Source: Brevundimonas sp.
Lineage (GTDB): Bacteria > Pseudomonadota > Alphaproteobacteria > Caulobacterales > Caulobacteraceae
DNA length: 64,000 bases
Reading direction: 5' to 3'
NCBI RefSeq assembly: GCF_030682035.1
Contig: NZ_JAUXQZ010000037.1
Span: 1 to 64,000, forward strand
Part shown: positions 21,794 through 30,377 of the stretch, piece by piece
How the letters are laid out: every line of letters starts with the position of its first letter
Numbering within the stretch: position 1 is the first letter of the stretch
Position numbers and translations under genes: made by a program
Notes under the pieces: model-generated
What the model was told of the DNA's origin: nothing
What the model saw: only the letters and a program-made list of their open reading frames with translations
Database searches by the model: none

Positions 21794-22947
21794 CCGCCTC
21801 CGCCCTGACCCGTCCCGGAGAGCGCGACCGGCTCTCGACCAAGATCACGGAACTGGACTGGCGGCTCATCGGCCTGCTGTGCGTCATCGCCTTTGTCGGC
21901 ACCGCCATGCTCTATTCGATCGCGGGCGGCGAGTGGCGGCCCTGGGCGCTCAATCACGCCATCCGCTTCGGCGCTTTGCTTGTGATGATGTTGGTGCTGG
22001 CCATGGTGCATCCGAAATGGTGGTTCCGCGGAGCCTATCCGCTCTACGCCTTCCTGCTTGTGCTGGTTCTGATGATCGAGTTCACCCCCCTCGGCTATGT
22101 GGCCGGCGGGGCCAGGAACTGGCTCAACCTCGGCTTCATCCGCATCCAGCCTGCCGAGTTCGTCAAGCTCGGCCTGGTTCTGGCCTTGGCGCGCTGGTAT
22201 CACAGTCATACCGCCCAGGAGGCCCGCTGGTCCTGGAAGCTGCTGATCCCGGCCGCCATGATCGGCGTCCCGTTCATTCTGGTGGCCAAACAGCCCGATC
22301 TGGGATCGGCCATGGTCATCGGCCTGACGGGCTTGGCGATCATGGTTGTGGCGGGTCTCAGCTGGCGGGTCATCGCCGCGGGGGCTATCGCCGCCGTCGC
22401 TATCATCCCGCCCTTCGTCATGTTCGGCATGAAGGCATACCAGCGCAATCGCGTCCTGACCTTCCTCAGCCCGGAATCAGATCCGTCGGGCACGGGCTAC
22501 AATATCATCCAGTCGAAGATCGCCCTGGGATCGGGCGGTGTACTCGGAAGGGGTTATGGCCTCGGCAGCCAGAGCCAGCTGGAGTTCCTGCCGGAGAGGC
22601 ATACGGACTTCATCTTCTCCACGGTGGCGGAGGAATTCGGCTTTGTCGGCTCGTTCGCCGTGCTCGCCTGCTACATCGCCATCATTCTGATCGCCCTGCG
22701 CATCGCCTCCCTGGCCCACAGCCATTTCGGCCGTATCGCCGCCGCCGGGATGACCTCCTTCTTCGCCCTGTTCGTGCTGATCAACGGCGCAATGGTGATG
22801 GGTCTGGCGCCGGTCGTCGGCGTGCCGATGCCCCTGCTGTCCCACGGCGGATCATCCATGATGACCGTGATGTTTGGTTTTGGCCTGATCCTGTCCACCC
22901 GCGTCCATCGCTATGCGGAACTGCCGAAGGGGCATGGGCTGTTCTAG
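21790..22947 (+). CDS. rodA: Peptidoglycan glycosyltransferase RodA
   Basis: 385 residues, SEDS family, about ten membrane spans. Signature pieces are GGARNWLNLGFIRIQPAEFVKL in parts, AKQPDLGSAMVIGLTGLAI (containing the critical Asp) and the C-terminal PLLSHGGSSMMTVMFGFGL. The large loop has YQRNRVLTFLSPESDPSGTGYN. It polymerises lipid II and works as a pair with penicillin-binding protein 2. The ATG overlaps the mrdA stop by four bases. A repeat element begins 14 bases after the stop. Confidence 0.96.
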   Translation: MTASALTRPGERDRLSTKITELDWRLIGLLCVIAFVGTAMLYSIAGGEWRPWALNHAIRFGALLVMMLVLAMVHPKWWFRGAYPLYAFLLVLVLMIEFTPLGYVAGGARNWLNLGFIRIQPAEFVKLGLVLALARWYHSHTAQEARWSWKLLIPAAMIGVPFILVAKQPDLGSAMVIGLTGLAIMVVAGLSWRVIAAGAIAAVAIIPPFVMFGMKAYQRNRVLTFLSPESDPSGTGYNIIQSKIALGSGGVLGRGYGLGSQSQLEFLPERHTDFIFSTVAEEFGFVGSFAVLACYIAIILIALRIASLAHSHFGRIAAAGMTSFFALFVLINGAMVMGLAPVVGVPMPLLSHGGSSMMTVMFGFGLILSTRVHRYAELPKGHGLF

Positions 22948-22960
22948 GAGCGGCCCGGAT

Positions 22961-23102
22961 TCTCCCTCCCCCGGAGTGGGGAGGGACGGCGAAGCGCAGC
23001 GGAGCCCGGGTGGGGAACGCCAGTCCCGCACTGTCGGCGCCCGGCTTCGCGATTCCCCACCTGGTCGCTACGCGACCACCCTCCCCATGAAGGGGAGGGA
23101 GA
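22961..23102. repeat. Intergenic inverted-repeat element between rodA and DUF6173 gene
   Basis: Outer arms TCTCCCTCCCC and GGGGAGGGAGA are exact complements. Inside lie GGCGAAGCGCAGCGGAGCCC and a small palindrome GGTCGCTACGCGACC. The same pieces occur at 24244-24414 (CGAAGCGCAGCGTAGCCC, GGTCGCTTCGCGACC), which shows a true family. Its folding would form a strong structure at the rodA transcript end. Confidence 0.8.
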
Positions 23103-23116
23103 GTTACGATGCGCGC

Positions 23117-23584
23117 ATGACCGCCAAACCCAAACCGACCAAGCCCGCCGCCCCGCCGGCCTTTGTTCCCGACTGGGGCGACAAGCCCTGTCCGAAGCCG
23201 GGTCTGCCCACGACGACGCCGGAACGCGCTGCTGCCCTCATGGACGGCGTGCAGATGCGCGAAAACCCGGCCGAATGGGCCTTCGTCCGCCTGTCCAAAT
23301 TGATCGAGGATTTCGAAAAGGGGCTCGACAAGGACGACGAGATTGGCGCCCGCATCGTCGGCCTGCCCGGCGATGGCACCATGTCGATTGAGGACCTTGG
23401 CTTCTGGGGGCCGGACTTCATCATGTTCCTGGGCAAGAACTCCGACGGCAAGCCGGTGCGCCTGATCCAGCACTACGGCCAGATCAACGTCCTGCTCGAC
23501 GCCCGCAAGAAGCCCGAGGAACGCGAAGCCCGCCGCATCGGTTTTCAACTGTCCGAACTGGTCAAGAAGACCAGCCCGAAATAA
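23117..23584 (+). CDS. DUF6173-family protein
   Basis: 155 residues from ATG 23117, the first start after the repeat. Pro-rich basic N-terminus (about 20 residues), then MRENPAEWAFVRLSKLIEDFEKGLD, DDEIGARIVGLPGDGTMSIEDLGFWGPDFIMF and GKPVRLIQHYGQINVLLDA...EARRIGF. This resembles the small uncharacterised family recalled as DUF6173. No signal peptide or membrane span. Function unknown. The purine-rich repeat end lies 14 bases upstream of the ATG, farther than is optimal for ribosome binding. Confidence 0.65.
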   Translation: MTAKPKPTKPAAPPAFVPDWGDKPCPKPGLPTTTPERAAALMDGVQMRENPAEWAFVRLSKLIEDFEKGLDKDDEIGARIVGLPGDGTMSIEDLGFWGPDFIMFLGKNSDGKPVRLIQHYGQINVLLDARKKPEEREARRIGFQLSELVKKTSPK

Positions 23585-23598
23585 GCGCCACACTGCTA

Positions 23599-23708
23599 TC
23601 GTCATTCCGGGCGAGCGTAGCGAGACCCGGAACCCAGCGGCGCGCGATAGCGCGAACCTTTCCGGAGCACGGCTATGTCCACCCACTCGCCTTCGGCGCC
23701 GCTGGGTT
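23599..23708. repeat. CATTCCGGGCGAGCGTAGCG-type repeat, interrupted at its right end
   Basis: The block opens TCGTCATTCCGGGCGAGCG and ACCCGGAACCC, and inverted arms AACCCAGCGGCG (23631-23642) and CGCCGCTGGGTT (23697-23708) enclose a 54-base centre. The expected mirror of the outer CATTCCGGG segment is missing: the sequence changes to CGCTGAGTTCACAAACG, the start of the IS30-type remnant. The insertion therefore seems to have landed in this repeat. Confidence 0.65.
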
Positions 23709-23915
23709 CGCTGAGTTCACAAACGAAGTGCAACACTCTTTGTCCGAGGTGTTGCGATGGGACAAGCCTATGAGCAGTTCACGCTTGAGGACCGGTGCGA
23801 GATTGCCCGGCGTCGTGAGGCTGGGGAAACGATCCGAGCGATCGCTGCGGCTCTGGGTCGTTCGCCATCGAGCGTATCGCGCGAGCTGAGGCGCAACGGC
23901 GCGGCGCGCGGCGAG
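23709..23915 (+). mobile_element. IS30-family insertion sequence remnant, left end
   Basis: A terminal-looking segment (GAGTTCACAAACGAAGTGCA, then ACACTCTTTGTCCGAGGTGT) precedes an ATG at 23757. Translation gives MGQAYEQFTLEDRCEIARRR, AGETIRAIAAALGRSPSSVS and RELRRNGAARG, the helix-turn-helix start of IS30-type transposases. Similarity stops near 23915; the DDE catalytic domain and right end are absent, and what follows is unrelated low-complexity reading. No active element is present. The open frame continues to 24071 but only the first 50 or so codons are transposase-like. Confidence 0.75.
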
Positions 23916-24243
23916 CGTAGGCCCCACGAGAAAGGGCGATGGGCAGGGAACCCGCGCCGTTCCGGGGTGGAGGAACGGGCGGCGGAGCCGCCCGGACGAA
24001 CTGTTCGCAAGGCTCCGACCCGCCCGCCGGAGGCCATGTCGGCAAGGCGTCAACAGCGCCGCTGGTCCTGAGGGAGCTGACCACTGCCTTTCAGGCCGAC
24101 AGCTCCCGGTCAGACATTCCGTGCGGAGCGACGTCGCGAAGCCGAAACACACTCTCCCACGGTCTCCGGGTTTCGCGCCCGGCGCTCCGCCGGCCCTTCC
24201 CATGCTTTCCGCCTCACGGCCGGAGAGGCGCCGAAGGCTGCGT
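23916..24243. other. Intergenic stretch with no recognised gene
   Basis: Between the IS30 remnant and the next repeat. It contains short hairpins such as GGGCGGCGGAGCCGCCC and an AGGGAGCTGACCACTGCC/ACAGCTCCCGGTCAG pair, but no ORF in either strand resembles a protein. It may be leftover repeat or insertion DNA. I see nothing else in it. Confidence 0.5.
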
Positions 24244-24414
24244 TCTCCCTCCCCCGAAGTGGGGAGTGGAGGAAGGATTGGCGGAGCCAATCCGACGACG
24301 GGCGAAGCGCAGCGTAGCCCGGGTGGGGAACGCCAGTCCCGCACGGACCGCACCGGGTTCACACCTCCCCACCCGGTCGCTTCGCGACCACCCTCCCCAT
24401 GAAGGGGAGGGAGA
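24244..24414. repeat. 171-bp copy of the TCTCCCTCCCC inverted repeat
   Basis: Outer arms TCTCCCTCCCC and GGGGAGGGAGA. Same internal modules as at 22961-23102, but with an extra hairpin block GGATTGGCGGAGCCAATCC inserted after the left arm. It lies 38 bases beyond the proline iminopeptidase stop and can fold in its transcript. Confidence 0.8.
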
Positions 24415-24451
24415 AACGCTGCCGCGGCCCAACAAAGACGGTCTTTGAAAA

Positions 24452-25426
24452 CTAGAGCGCCGAAGCCCAATCCGTGGCCCGCACCAGGCTGTCGACGATG
24501 CCCGGTTCGCTGGAGGCGTGGCCCGCGTCCTTGACGATATCGAGCTTCGCCTCGGGCCAGGCGCGGTGCAGCGACCAGGCGCTGGTGATCGGCGTCACCA
24601 CGTCGAACCGGCCCTGGGCGATCCAGCACGGGATGTGTGTGATCCGGCTGATGTTCTTCAGAAGCCAACCTTCCTCGGGGAAGAAGCCGCCGTTCATGAA
24701 GTACCAGGACTCGATGCGGGCGAAGGCTACCGCGAACTCGGGCTCGGCGAACTTGTCCGGCCGGGCGTCAGGGCCCTCCACGCTGACCGTCTCGCCCTCC
24801 CAGCTTGACCAGGCGATGGCGCAGCGTTCGCGCTCGGCCTTGTCGTCGCCGATCAGCCGCTTGTAGTAGGCCCCCATCAGGTCGTGGCGCTCGTCCTCGG
24901 GGATCGGCTCCAGGAACCTGTCCCAGGCGTCCGGGAAGATGTTCGACGCCCCGTCCTGATAGAACCAGTGCAGTTCAGGCTTGGTCAGCAGGAAGATGCC
25001 CCGCAGCAGCAAGGCGACGACCCGCTCCGGATGGGTGATTGCGTAGGCCATCGACAGGGTCGAGCCCCAACTGCCGCCGAACACGACCCATTTGTCGATG
25101 CCGAGCAATTCACGAAGACGCTCGATGTCCTCGATCAACGTCCAGGTGGTGTTGTCCTCCAGGGACGCGTTCGGGCGGCTTTGGCCGCAGCCGCGCTGGT
25201 CGAACAGAACGATCCGGTATTTCGCGGGATCGAAATAGCGCCGCATCCCCGGATTGACCGCGCCGCCGGGGCCGCCGTGCAGCACGACGACCGGAAGGCC
25301 CTGCGGATTGCCGCATTCTTCGTAGTAGATCTCATGCACGCCGTCGGTCGGCATGAAGCCGGTGGCGTAGGGTTCGATCTCGGGAAACAGGTCGCGGCGG
25401 GGAGCGTCGGGCACGGGGAAGGCCAT
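24452..25426 (-). CDS. pip: Proline iminopeptidase
   Basis: 324-residue alpha/beta hydrolase of family S33 that removes N-terminal proline from peptides. The oxyanion segment VVLHGGPGGAVNPGM, FDQRGCGQSRP, the nucleophile elbow FGGSWGS (Ser in GxSxG), the cap with WYFMNGGFFP, and the late Asp/His in GRFDVVTP and DAGHASSEPG are all present. Length and every family motif are normal. A 27-base gap separates it from the DUF423 gene upstream on the same strand. Confidence 0.93.
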   Translation of the reverse strand: MAFPVPDAPRRDLFPEIEPYATGFMPTDGVHEIYYEECGNPQGLPVVVLHGGPGGAVNPGMRRYFDPAKYRIVLFDQRGCGQSRPNASLEDNTTWTLIEDIERLRELLGIDKWVVFGGSWGSTLSMAYAITHPERVVALLLRGIFLLTKPELHWFYQDGASNIFPDAWDRFLEPIPEDERHDLMGAYYKRLIGDDKAERERCAIAWSSWEGETVSVEGPDARPDKFAEPEFAVAFARIESWYFMNGGFFPEEGWLLKNISRITHIPCWIAQGRFDVVTPITSAWSLHRAWPEAKLDIVKDAGHASSEPGIVDSLVRATDWASAL

Positions 25427-25453
25427 ACTGGAAATCGGTCTCTGTTCGCGCCG

Positions 25454-25825
25454 TCAGTCGGCTGTGGAATGTGACGGCAATGCGGCAAACAGCAGCAAAA
25501 GCCAAGATGTGATCATCAGCAGGCCCCCAACCGGGGCGACCGCGCCCATCGCCGGAAGGCTGAGCAGGCCGACAGCCGACAGGGCGAGGGAGAACACCAT
25601 GCCGCCTGCCGCCGCCAGCCATCCGGCGAGCACGATCAGTCGGCTGCGGCCCGGCCACACCGCGCAGACGAGCGCGAGCACGGCATGGACCATCTGGTAG
25701 TGACCTCCGGTGGTCAGAAGGGTCTTGATCTGCGCCCCCGCCCCATGCGCCGCGAACGCCCCGATCAGGACGGCGAGCGCTCCGTTCAGCGCCGCGAAGG
25801 CCGCCAGATTGCGAGACACGATCAT
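25454..25825 (-). CDS. DUF423-family small membrane protein
   Basis: 123 residues, four hydrophobic spans. The N-terminal AALNGALAVLIGAFAAHGA and the following TGGHYQMVHAVLAL are the family hallmark. The rest is Gly/Ala/Leu membrane helix (GWLAAAGGMVFSLALS, APVGGLLMITSWLLL). Function unknown. Likely co-transcribed with pip downstream; divergent from the MFS gene with 49 bases between starts. Confidence 0.88.
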   Translation of the reverse strand: MIVSRNLAAFAALNGALAVLIGAFAAHGAGAQIKTLLTTGGHYQMVHAVLALVCAVWPGRSRLIVLAGWLAAAGGMVFSLALSAVGLLSLPAMGAVAPVGGLLMITSWLLLLFAALPSHSTAD

Positions 25826-25874
25826 GACCAGACGCTAGCCGACAGAATGCCCCGCGTCTGCTATTCCGCCGACC

Positions 25875-27053
25875 ATGAACCCCGCCCAGCGCATGGCCCT
25901 GCAGTATGTGTTGCTCTTCGGCGCCACTGGCGTGAGCCTTCCGTTTGCAGGCCTGTGGTTGAGCGCGCAGGGGTTGAGCGGAACCCAGATCGGAACCGTG
26001 CTGGCGGCCCCGATGCTGGCGCGAATCATTACTGGACCCCTGCTGGCCGTCTGGGCCGACGGTTTCCGGCTGAGGCGCACGCCGATCGCGTTGCTGGGAC
26101 TGATCATGGCGTTGGGCTACGGGTTCGCCGGTCTGGCCGACAGCTTCGCCCTGCGCGCCGTCGGCTGGTTCATCGGGGCCACGGCCATGGGGGTGTTGGT
26201 GCCCCTGACGGATGTCATGTCCCTCCGGCTCGCCTCCCGCCTCGGCTTCACGTTCGCCGTTCCCCGAGGGGTGGGCTCAGCCGCCTTCGTTGTCGCCAAT
26301 ATCGGCATGGGCGTGCTCCTGCTGGCCACGCCGGTCGACGGGATCATCATCTGGATCGTGGTCGCGTCGCTTGGCTTCGCCGCCACCGCCGTCCTGGCGC
26401 TCCCGCCGGAACCCGTCGCCGATGGCGCGCCGATCCTGGGCCGGGAACGATTCCGGGGACTGGGCCGGTTGCTGGGTGATCCGGTCTTCCTGATGACGAT
26501 CTTCGCCGTCGGCGCGGTCCAGGCCGCCCATGCCTTCCAGTACGGCTTCTCCGCCATCCTCTGGAAGGCGCAGGGGATCAGCGAGGCCGTGACCGGCCAA
26601 CTCTGGGCCTTCGGTGTTGTGGTCGAGATCGCGCTGATGTGGCTGTTCGAGCCGTGGCGTCGCCGCGTCGGCATCGGGCCCTGGAGCCTGCTGATGGTCG
26701 GCTCGGCCGCGGCCATCCTGCGCTGGAGCGCCATGGCGCTGGCTCCGCCGCTCTGGCTGCTATGGCCTCTACAGGCCCTGCACGCCCTGACCTTCGCAGC
26801 CACCTTCCTGGCCGGGATCCAACTGGTCGAACGCCTTACTCCGCCCGTTGCCCATACGGCGGCGCAGATGCTCAGTTCAGTCCTGTCCGCCGGTGTGTTG
26901 ATCGGCCTTGCGACAGCCGTGTCGGGTCCCCTGTACGACCGCTTCGGGGCGGGCGGCTACTGGGCCATGGCCGCGTTGGCCGGCGCAGGCTTGCTCGCCG
27001 CCATCCCATTGCGCGGTCAGTTGGCGCGGGAGCGGGGCAGGGGCGGCAGGTGA
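25875..27053 (+). CDS. MFS transporter, phenylpropionate/nucleoside-permease type
   Basis: 392 residues with about 12 spans. The first-repeat signature LSGTQIGTVLAAPMLARIITGPLLAVWADGF, in parts, and the charged loop RLRRTP resemble the MFS_1-like (LacY/HppT) subgroup. PRGVGSAAFVVANIG and WKAQGISEAVTGQLWAFGVVVEI are also typical. Substrate cannot be inferred. The last 37 bases overlap the 3' end of the convergent unknown gene. Confidence 0.8.
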   Translation: MNPAQRMALQYVLLFGATGVSLPFAGLWLSAQGLSGTQIGTVLAAPMLARIITGPLLAVWADGFRLRRTPIALLGLIMALGYGFAGLADSFALRAVGWFIGATAMGVLVPLTDVMSLRLASRLGFTFAVPRGVGSAAFVVANIGMGVLLLATPVDGIIIWIVVASLGFAATAVLALPPEPVADGAPILGRERFRGLGRLLGDPVFLMTIFAVGAVQAAHAFQYGFSAILWKAQGISEAVTGQLWAFGVVVEIALMWLFEPWRRRVGIGPWSLLMVGSAAAILRWSAMALAPPLWLLWPLQALHALTFAATFLAGIQLVERLTPPVAHTAAQMLSSVLSAGVLIGLATAVSGPLYDRFGAGGYWAMAALAGAGLLAAIPLRGQLARERGRGGR

Positions 27054-27613
27054 AGCGCAATCGCCTGGGCTGCGGCCTTGACCGCGCGCTGAACCGCCGC
27101 GTCAGTCTCATGCTCGGGCGCGCGCAACAGGCCGATCACCGGCGTGTCCGGCCCGTCCGGCAGGCCGGAAAGGACGCGGTATAGCAGATAGCTGCCCGCA
27201 TCCTCCTCTGAGTCGGAACTGGCGTCGGCGGCCAGTCCGGCCTCGTTCAGCGCCCGAACGATGTCCGCGACCGGCGCGGTCGCCCGCGCCATTCCCGGCC
27301 CGACGACGTCCAGCCGACCGCCGTCCAGCGACCGGTTTTCCGCCCGGATCTGTATCCGGAAGGCGTCGCTGCGCCGCGTGCGGCCAACCAGCAGCAGGCC
27401 CCGGCAGGACCGGTCGTCGAGATGGGCGGACAGGATGGTCGCCAAGGCCTCGGGTTCGCCTGCGGCCACCGCCAGTGTCCGGGCGCCGATCGGGCTCCAG
27501 GGCGCCCCGGACAGATCCTCGACCGGATCCCAGCCCGCTTCCTCGACGTCCCAGGCGCAGATGACGAGCGCCGGTCGGAAGTCGGGGGCGGCCTCGTCCT
27601 TGGGCTCAAGCAT
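27017..27613 (-). CDS. Unknown 198-residue protein, weakly pyroglutamyl-peptidase-like
   Basis: Soluble, no signal peptide. N-terminus ALVICAWDVEEAGW resembles the opening of a pyroglutamyl peptidase fold (LVTGFEPF-like), and the late AGSYLLYRVLSGLPDG sits where that family has AGTYxCN. The catalytic Cys is replaced by Leu, and no matching His is evident, so if related it is probably not an active peptidase. A central segment (DRSCRGLLLVGRTRRSDAF) is not diagnostic. Its 3' end overlaps the MFS gene by 37 bases. It lies leftward, downstream of tipN after a 114-base gap. Confidence 0.6.
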   Translation of the reverse strand: MLEPKDEAAPDFRPALVICAWDVEEAGWDPVEDLSGAPWSPIGARTLAVAAGEPEALATILSAHLDDRSCRGLLLVGRTRRSDAFRIQIRAENRSLDGGRLDVVGPGMARATAPVADIVRALNEAGLAADASSDSEEDAGSYLLYRVLSGLPDGPDTPVIGLLRAPEHETDAAVQRAVKAAAQAIALHLPPLPRSRAN

Positions 27614-27727
27614 GACTGGCCTGTATATGACAGAAGTGTGACGCAGACCGGCACGGTGTCGCTACCCGCACCCCGGCGTCAAGGCGCAATCGCCCTTGGG
27701 GACGTCAGCGGGGTTAGAATTCATGCG

Positions 27728-30250
27728 TCAGGCGAGATCGCCAACGGCTGCGTCCAGCAGCATGAACGCCCGTCCGCCGTCCGATGTCAGACGTCCCAGG
27801 ATTCCGGGTCCGTCGTTGGCCCCGGCGCGGGTCGCCAGATCGCGCGAGAAGCCGCGAACATAGGCCTCGGCGTCCGCCCGTAGATCGGGGTCCGTCAGCA
27901 CGCGGCGCGAGACGCTGCGGACCGCCGCCGGCGCCACCCGCCGTACGATCTGGCGCGCCCGATCCGGATCGCGCTCGGCCACCGCTTGCGCCGCCTCCTC
28001 GACCCGGGAGCGGGGCAGCAGGGCGTTTGGGTCGACGCCCATGCGCCGGATGGCGGCGGTGATCCGCGCCTCCAGCGCCTCCAGCGCCTCGGCCGCCTCG
28101 GGCGGCATCACGGGTGTATCGAGGTCAAGAGGGGCCTCGCCCGGGCCGTCATCGATCAGATCGTTCCAGTCCAGCCGATCGCCCGCGGCCGCGCCCGATC
28201 CGGGCATGGGCTCCAGCTTCAACCGCCCACGGAGTCCAAAGGCGCGCGGCTCTTCCCCCTTGGCGGGGCGTGGACGTCCGGTGTCGGCTTCAGCGGAGCT
28301 TGGCTGAGACGCCGGGACCGGCTCGCGGCGGCGCAGGGCAGGTGTGTCGCCCGACACCACTCCCATCAGACGCACGGCCTCGGTCAGCATGTCGTAGTTG
28401 CGTCGCACCCGCTCCTGGAAGCCGGCGTCCAGCGCCTCTGTGTCGGCGGCGGCTTTCTGCGAGGCGGCGGCGAGGGCGGCCAAGCCTTCCTCGACCGAGG
28501 CCCGGACCGCCTCAACCCGTTTCTGGGCTTCTTCGGGCAGGCGGGAGGCGCGTTCATCGAGATCGCCGATAGTATCGTCGATCTGCGCAAGGGCCGCGGT
28601 CATCCGTTCGACCGTCGCTTCAAGGCGTTCCAGCGCCCGATCCCCGGCCTCATCGACCAGTCCGCCGGTCTCCGTGACAATCTTGCGGGCCGCGTCGATG
28701 CGGGCGTCCGCCGCCTCATCGGCCTTCTGCGCCGCGTCGAACAGCGTTTCACCCAGCCGGTCGGCCCGCACCTGGGCCTGTTCAGCCGCATGGGTCGCGG
28801 CCGCGCGGGATTCCTCGGCCGTGGCCTGCAGCGCGGACAGGGCGGATCGGGTCTCCTCGACCAGAGCGTCGCGGGCCTCGGCCGCCAGGGCCTCAAACCG
28901 GTCGAGCGCCAATTTCGTCGCCGCGTCGAAGCCGTCAGCTTCGCGTTGGGACATCTCAACCAGGGCTCTGAACTGGTCGGTCGCAGCCTCGACCAGGTCC
29001 TTGATGGTCTCGGTCGTCCGGGTCGAGGTGTCACCGAGTTCCCCGGCGGCGGTGCGGGTCGCCGAGAGCTGTTCGCTTAACTGCGCGCGCTGGCTCTCAA
29101 CCTGGGCCGAGAAGTCTTCCTGATCCGTACGCAGCGCATAGGCGGCGGTGACCAGGGCGGCGCGTTGCTGGCCCAGGCCTTCTTCGACAGACTGGATCTG
29201 CTCAGCGACGCCCGATCCCGCATTCTCAAGCCGCAGGGTTTGGCGCGCCAGATCGTCGGCAGCGACCCGTGCGGCGTCCTGCGCCTCGCTGGCGGCGGCG
29301 GCCAGGTCGGCGGCGCGGGCGGCCAGTGCGGCTTCGGCTTCGCGAAGCTGGGTCTGGGCCAGGTCGGATGCGTCGACCACCATCCGGGACTGCCGCTGGA
29401 CGGCGTCGATCACGCCGGATGCCTGACTGTCCATCTGTGTGGCCAGAACCTGCATCTTTTCACGCTCGTCGCCCAGTTGTTCGGCGAGGCGATGGGCGCT
29501 GCGGCCGGCCGTCTCGGCGGCTTCGTTCAGCCGGTTCGTTTCCTGCGACAGAGCCTCACGTAGCAGGGCCATGTCGTTGCGGGCGCGCTCGGCCGCCAGC
29601 GACGCCTGGTCGATGTCGTTGCGCAGCGAGTGCAGGACCTCCCCGGTCTGCTGGGCCGCGAGGGCGGTAGGGGCGATCAGTGCCTCGGACAGTTCGCGGG
29701 CGCGGCGGGTCTCGGCGGCGAGCCCGGCGCCCTGACGGACGGCGTGGGCCAGCATGATGGCCATGCCGGCCGGGGCCAGCGCGATCAGCGCGTACACGGC
29801 CAGCCTGAGCGGCTCCAGTTCGACGGCCCCTGAACCCACCTCGAACGCCAACCACGCGGCCACGCCGCCCACCCACAGCGCCGAGGCGACGCCGGCGACC
29901 AGATAGGCGTGACGGCCGGACGGAGCGGGGTTCTCGCGACCCGGGATTCGAACCGGAGCAGCGGGCGGCACATATGCGACCGGCGTGGCGTCCGCCGACA
30001 CGCCGACCTCCGGCATAACGGCCTGTGTGGGCGCGGCGCGCCCGGCGTCAGCCAGCGCCCTTTGCTCCGCGCGGCGTTGGTCATCAGCGAGCCGGCGTCG
30101 CCGGCGTTCGGACATTGGGCGATCGACTGCTGCAACCGGATCACTTTCCGGGAGTGAGAGATCGGCGGTTTCCAGAAACGGCTCGGCGCCCAACGCCGCC
30201 GATTCGGGTTCGGTCAAATTCAGCACGGGCCGGTGACGGGGTGATTTCAT
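27728..30250 (-). CDS. TipN-like polarity protein, two spans and long coiled coil
   Basis: 840 residues. Basic, disordered N-terminus (1-110), two membrane spans (about 114-138 and 148-171), then almost 400 residues of alanine- and glutamate-rich heptad coiled coil (about 180-600), a Pro-rich linker and a compact C-terminal region (about 700-840) ending GRAFMLLDAAVGDLA. This architecture and the final block match TipN, which marks the new cell pole in Caulobacter and sets the division-plane memory and flagellar position. Assignment is by architecture; repeated coiled coils can mislead. A promoter-like sequence lies upstream at 30294-30322. Confidence 0.65.
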   Translation of the reverse strand: MKSPRHRPVLNLTEPESAALGAEPFLETADLSLPESDPVAAVDRPMSERRRRRLADDQRRAEQRALADAGRAAPTQAVMPEVGVSADATPVAYVPPAAPVRIPGRENPAPSGRHAYLVAGVASALWVGGVAAWLAFEVGSGAVELEPLRLAVYALIALAPAGMAIMLAHAVRQGAGLAAETRRARELSEALIAPTALAAQQTGEVLHSLRNDIDQASLAAERARNDMALLREALSQETNRLNEAAETAGRSAHRLAEQLGDEREKMQVLATQMDSQASGVIDAVQRQSRMVVDASDLAQTQLREAEAALAARAADLAAAASEAQDAARVAADDLARQTLRLENAGSGVAEQIQSVEEGLGQQRAALVTAAYALRTDQEDFSAQVESQRAQLSEQLSATRTAAGELGDTSTRTTETIKDLVEAATDQFRALVEMSQREADGFDAATKLALDRFEALAAEARDALVEETRSALSALQATAEESRAAATHAAEQAQVRADRLGETLFDAAQKADEAADARIDAARKIVTETGGLVDEAGDRALERLEATVERMTAALAQIDDTIGDLDERASRLPEEAQKRVEAVRASVEEGLAALAAASQKAAADTEALDAGFQERVRRNYDMLTEAVRLMGVVSGDTPALRRREPVPASQPSSAEADTGRPRPAKGEEPRAFGLRGRLKLEPMPGSGAAAGDRLDWNDLIDDGPGEAPLDLDTPVMPPEAAEALEALEARITAAIRRMGVDPNALLPRSRVEEAAQAVAERDPDRARQIVRRVAPAAVRSVSRRVLTDPDLRADAEAYVRGFSRDLATRAGANDGPGILGRLTSDGGRAFMLLDAAVGDLA

Positions 30251-30293
30251 GGAGCAGCGATCTCGTCACGGTGCGCGTCGACAGCTGACACGC

Positions 30294-30322
30294 GATAGGA
30301 CGTTTTGACCCTAACGAGTCAA
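30294..30322 (-). promoter_or_regulatory. Candidate sigma-70-type promoter of the tipN-like gene
   Basis: On the minus strand TTGACT (30322-30317), a 17-base spacer and CCTATC (30299-30294). The -35 element is near consensus and the -10 poor. The start codon at 30250 is about 44 bases further on. Confidence 0.35.
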
Positions 30323-30377
30323 TCGCGGCGCGCAAAGTCGAGGGTGCATGATTTCGAGACAGTCGATCCGTCAAGGA

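Noticed and set aside
23757-24071. Complete small transposase gene
   Set aside because: Only the first 50 or so codons resemble IS30; the DDE domain is absent, so it is treated as a remnant.
23673-24668. 331-codon minus-strand frame
   Set aside because: It runs through a repeat, the IS remnant and into pip in the wrong frame; product has no family features.
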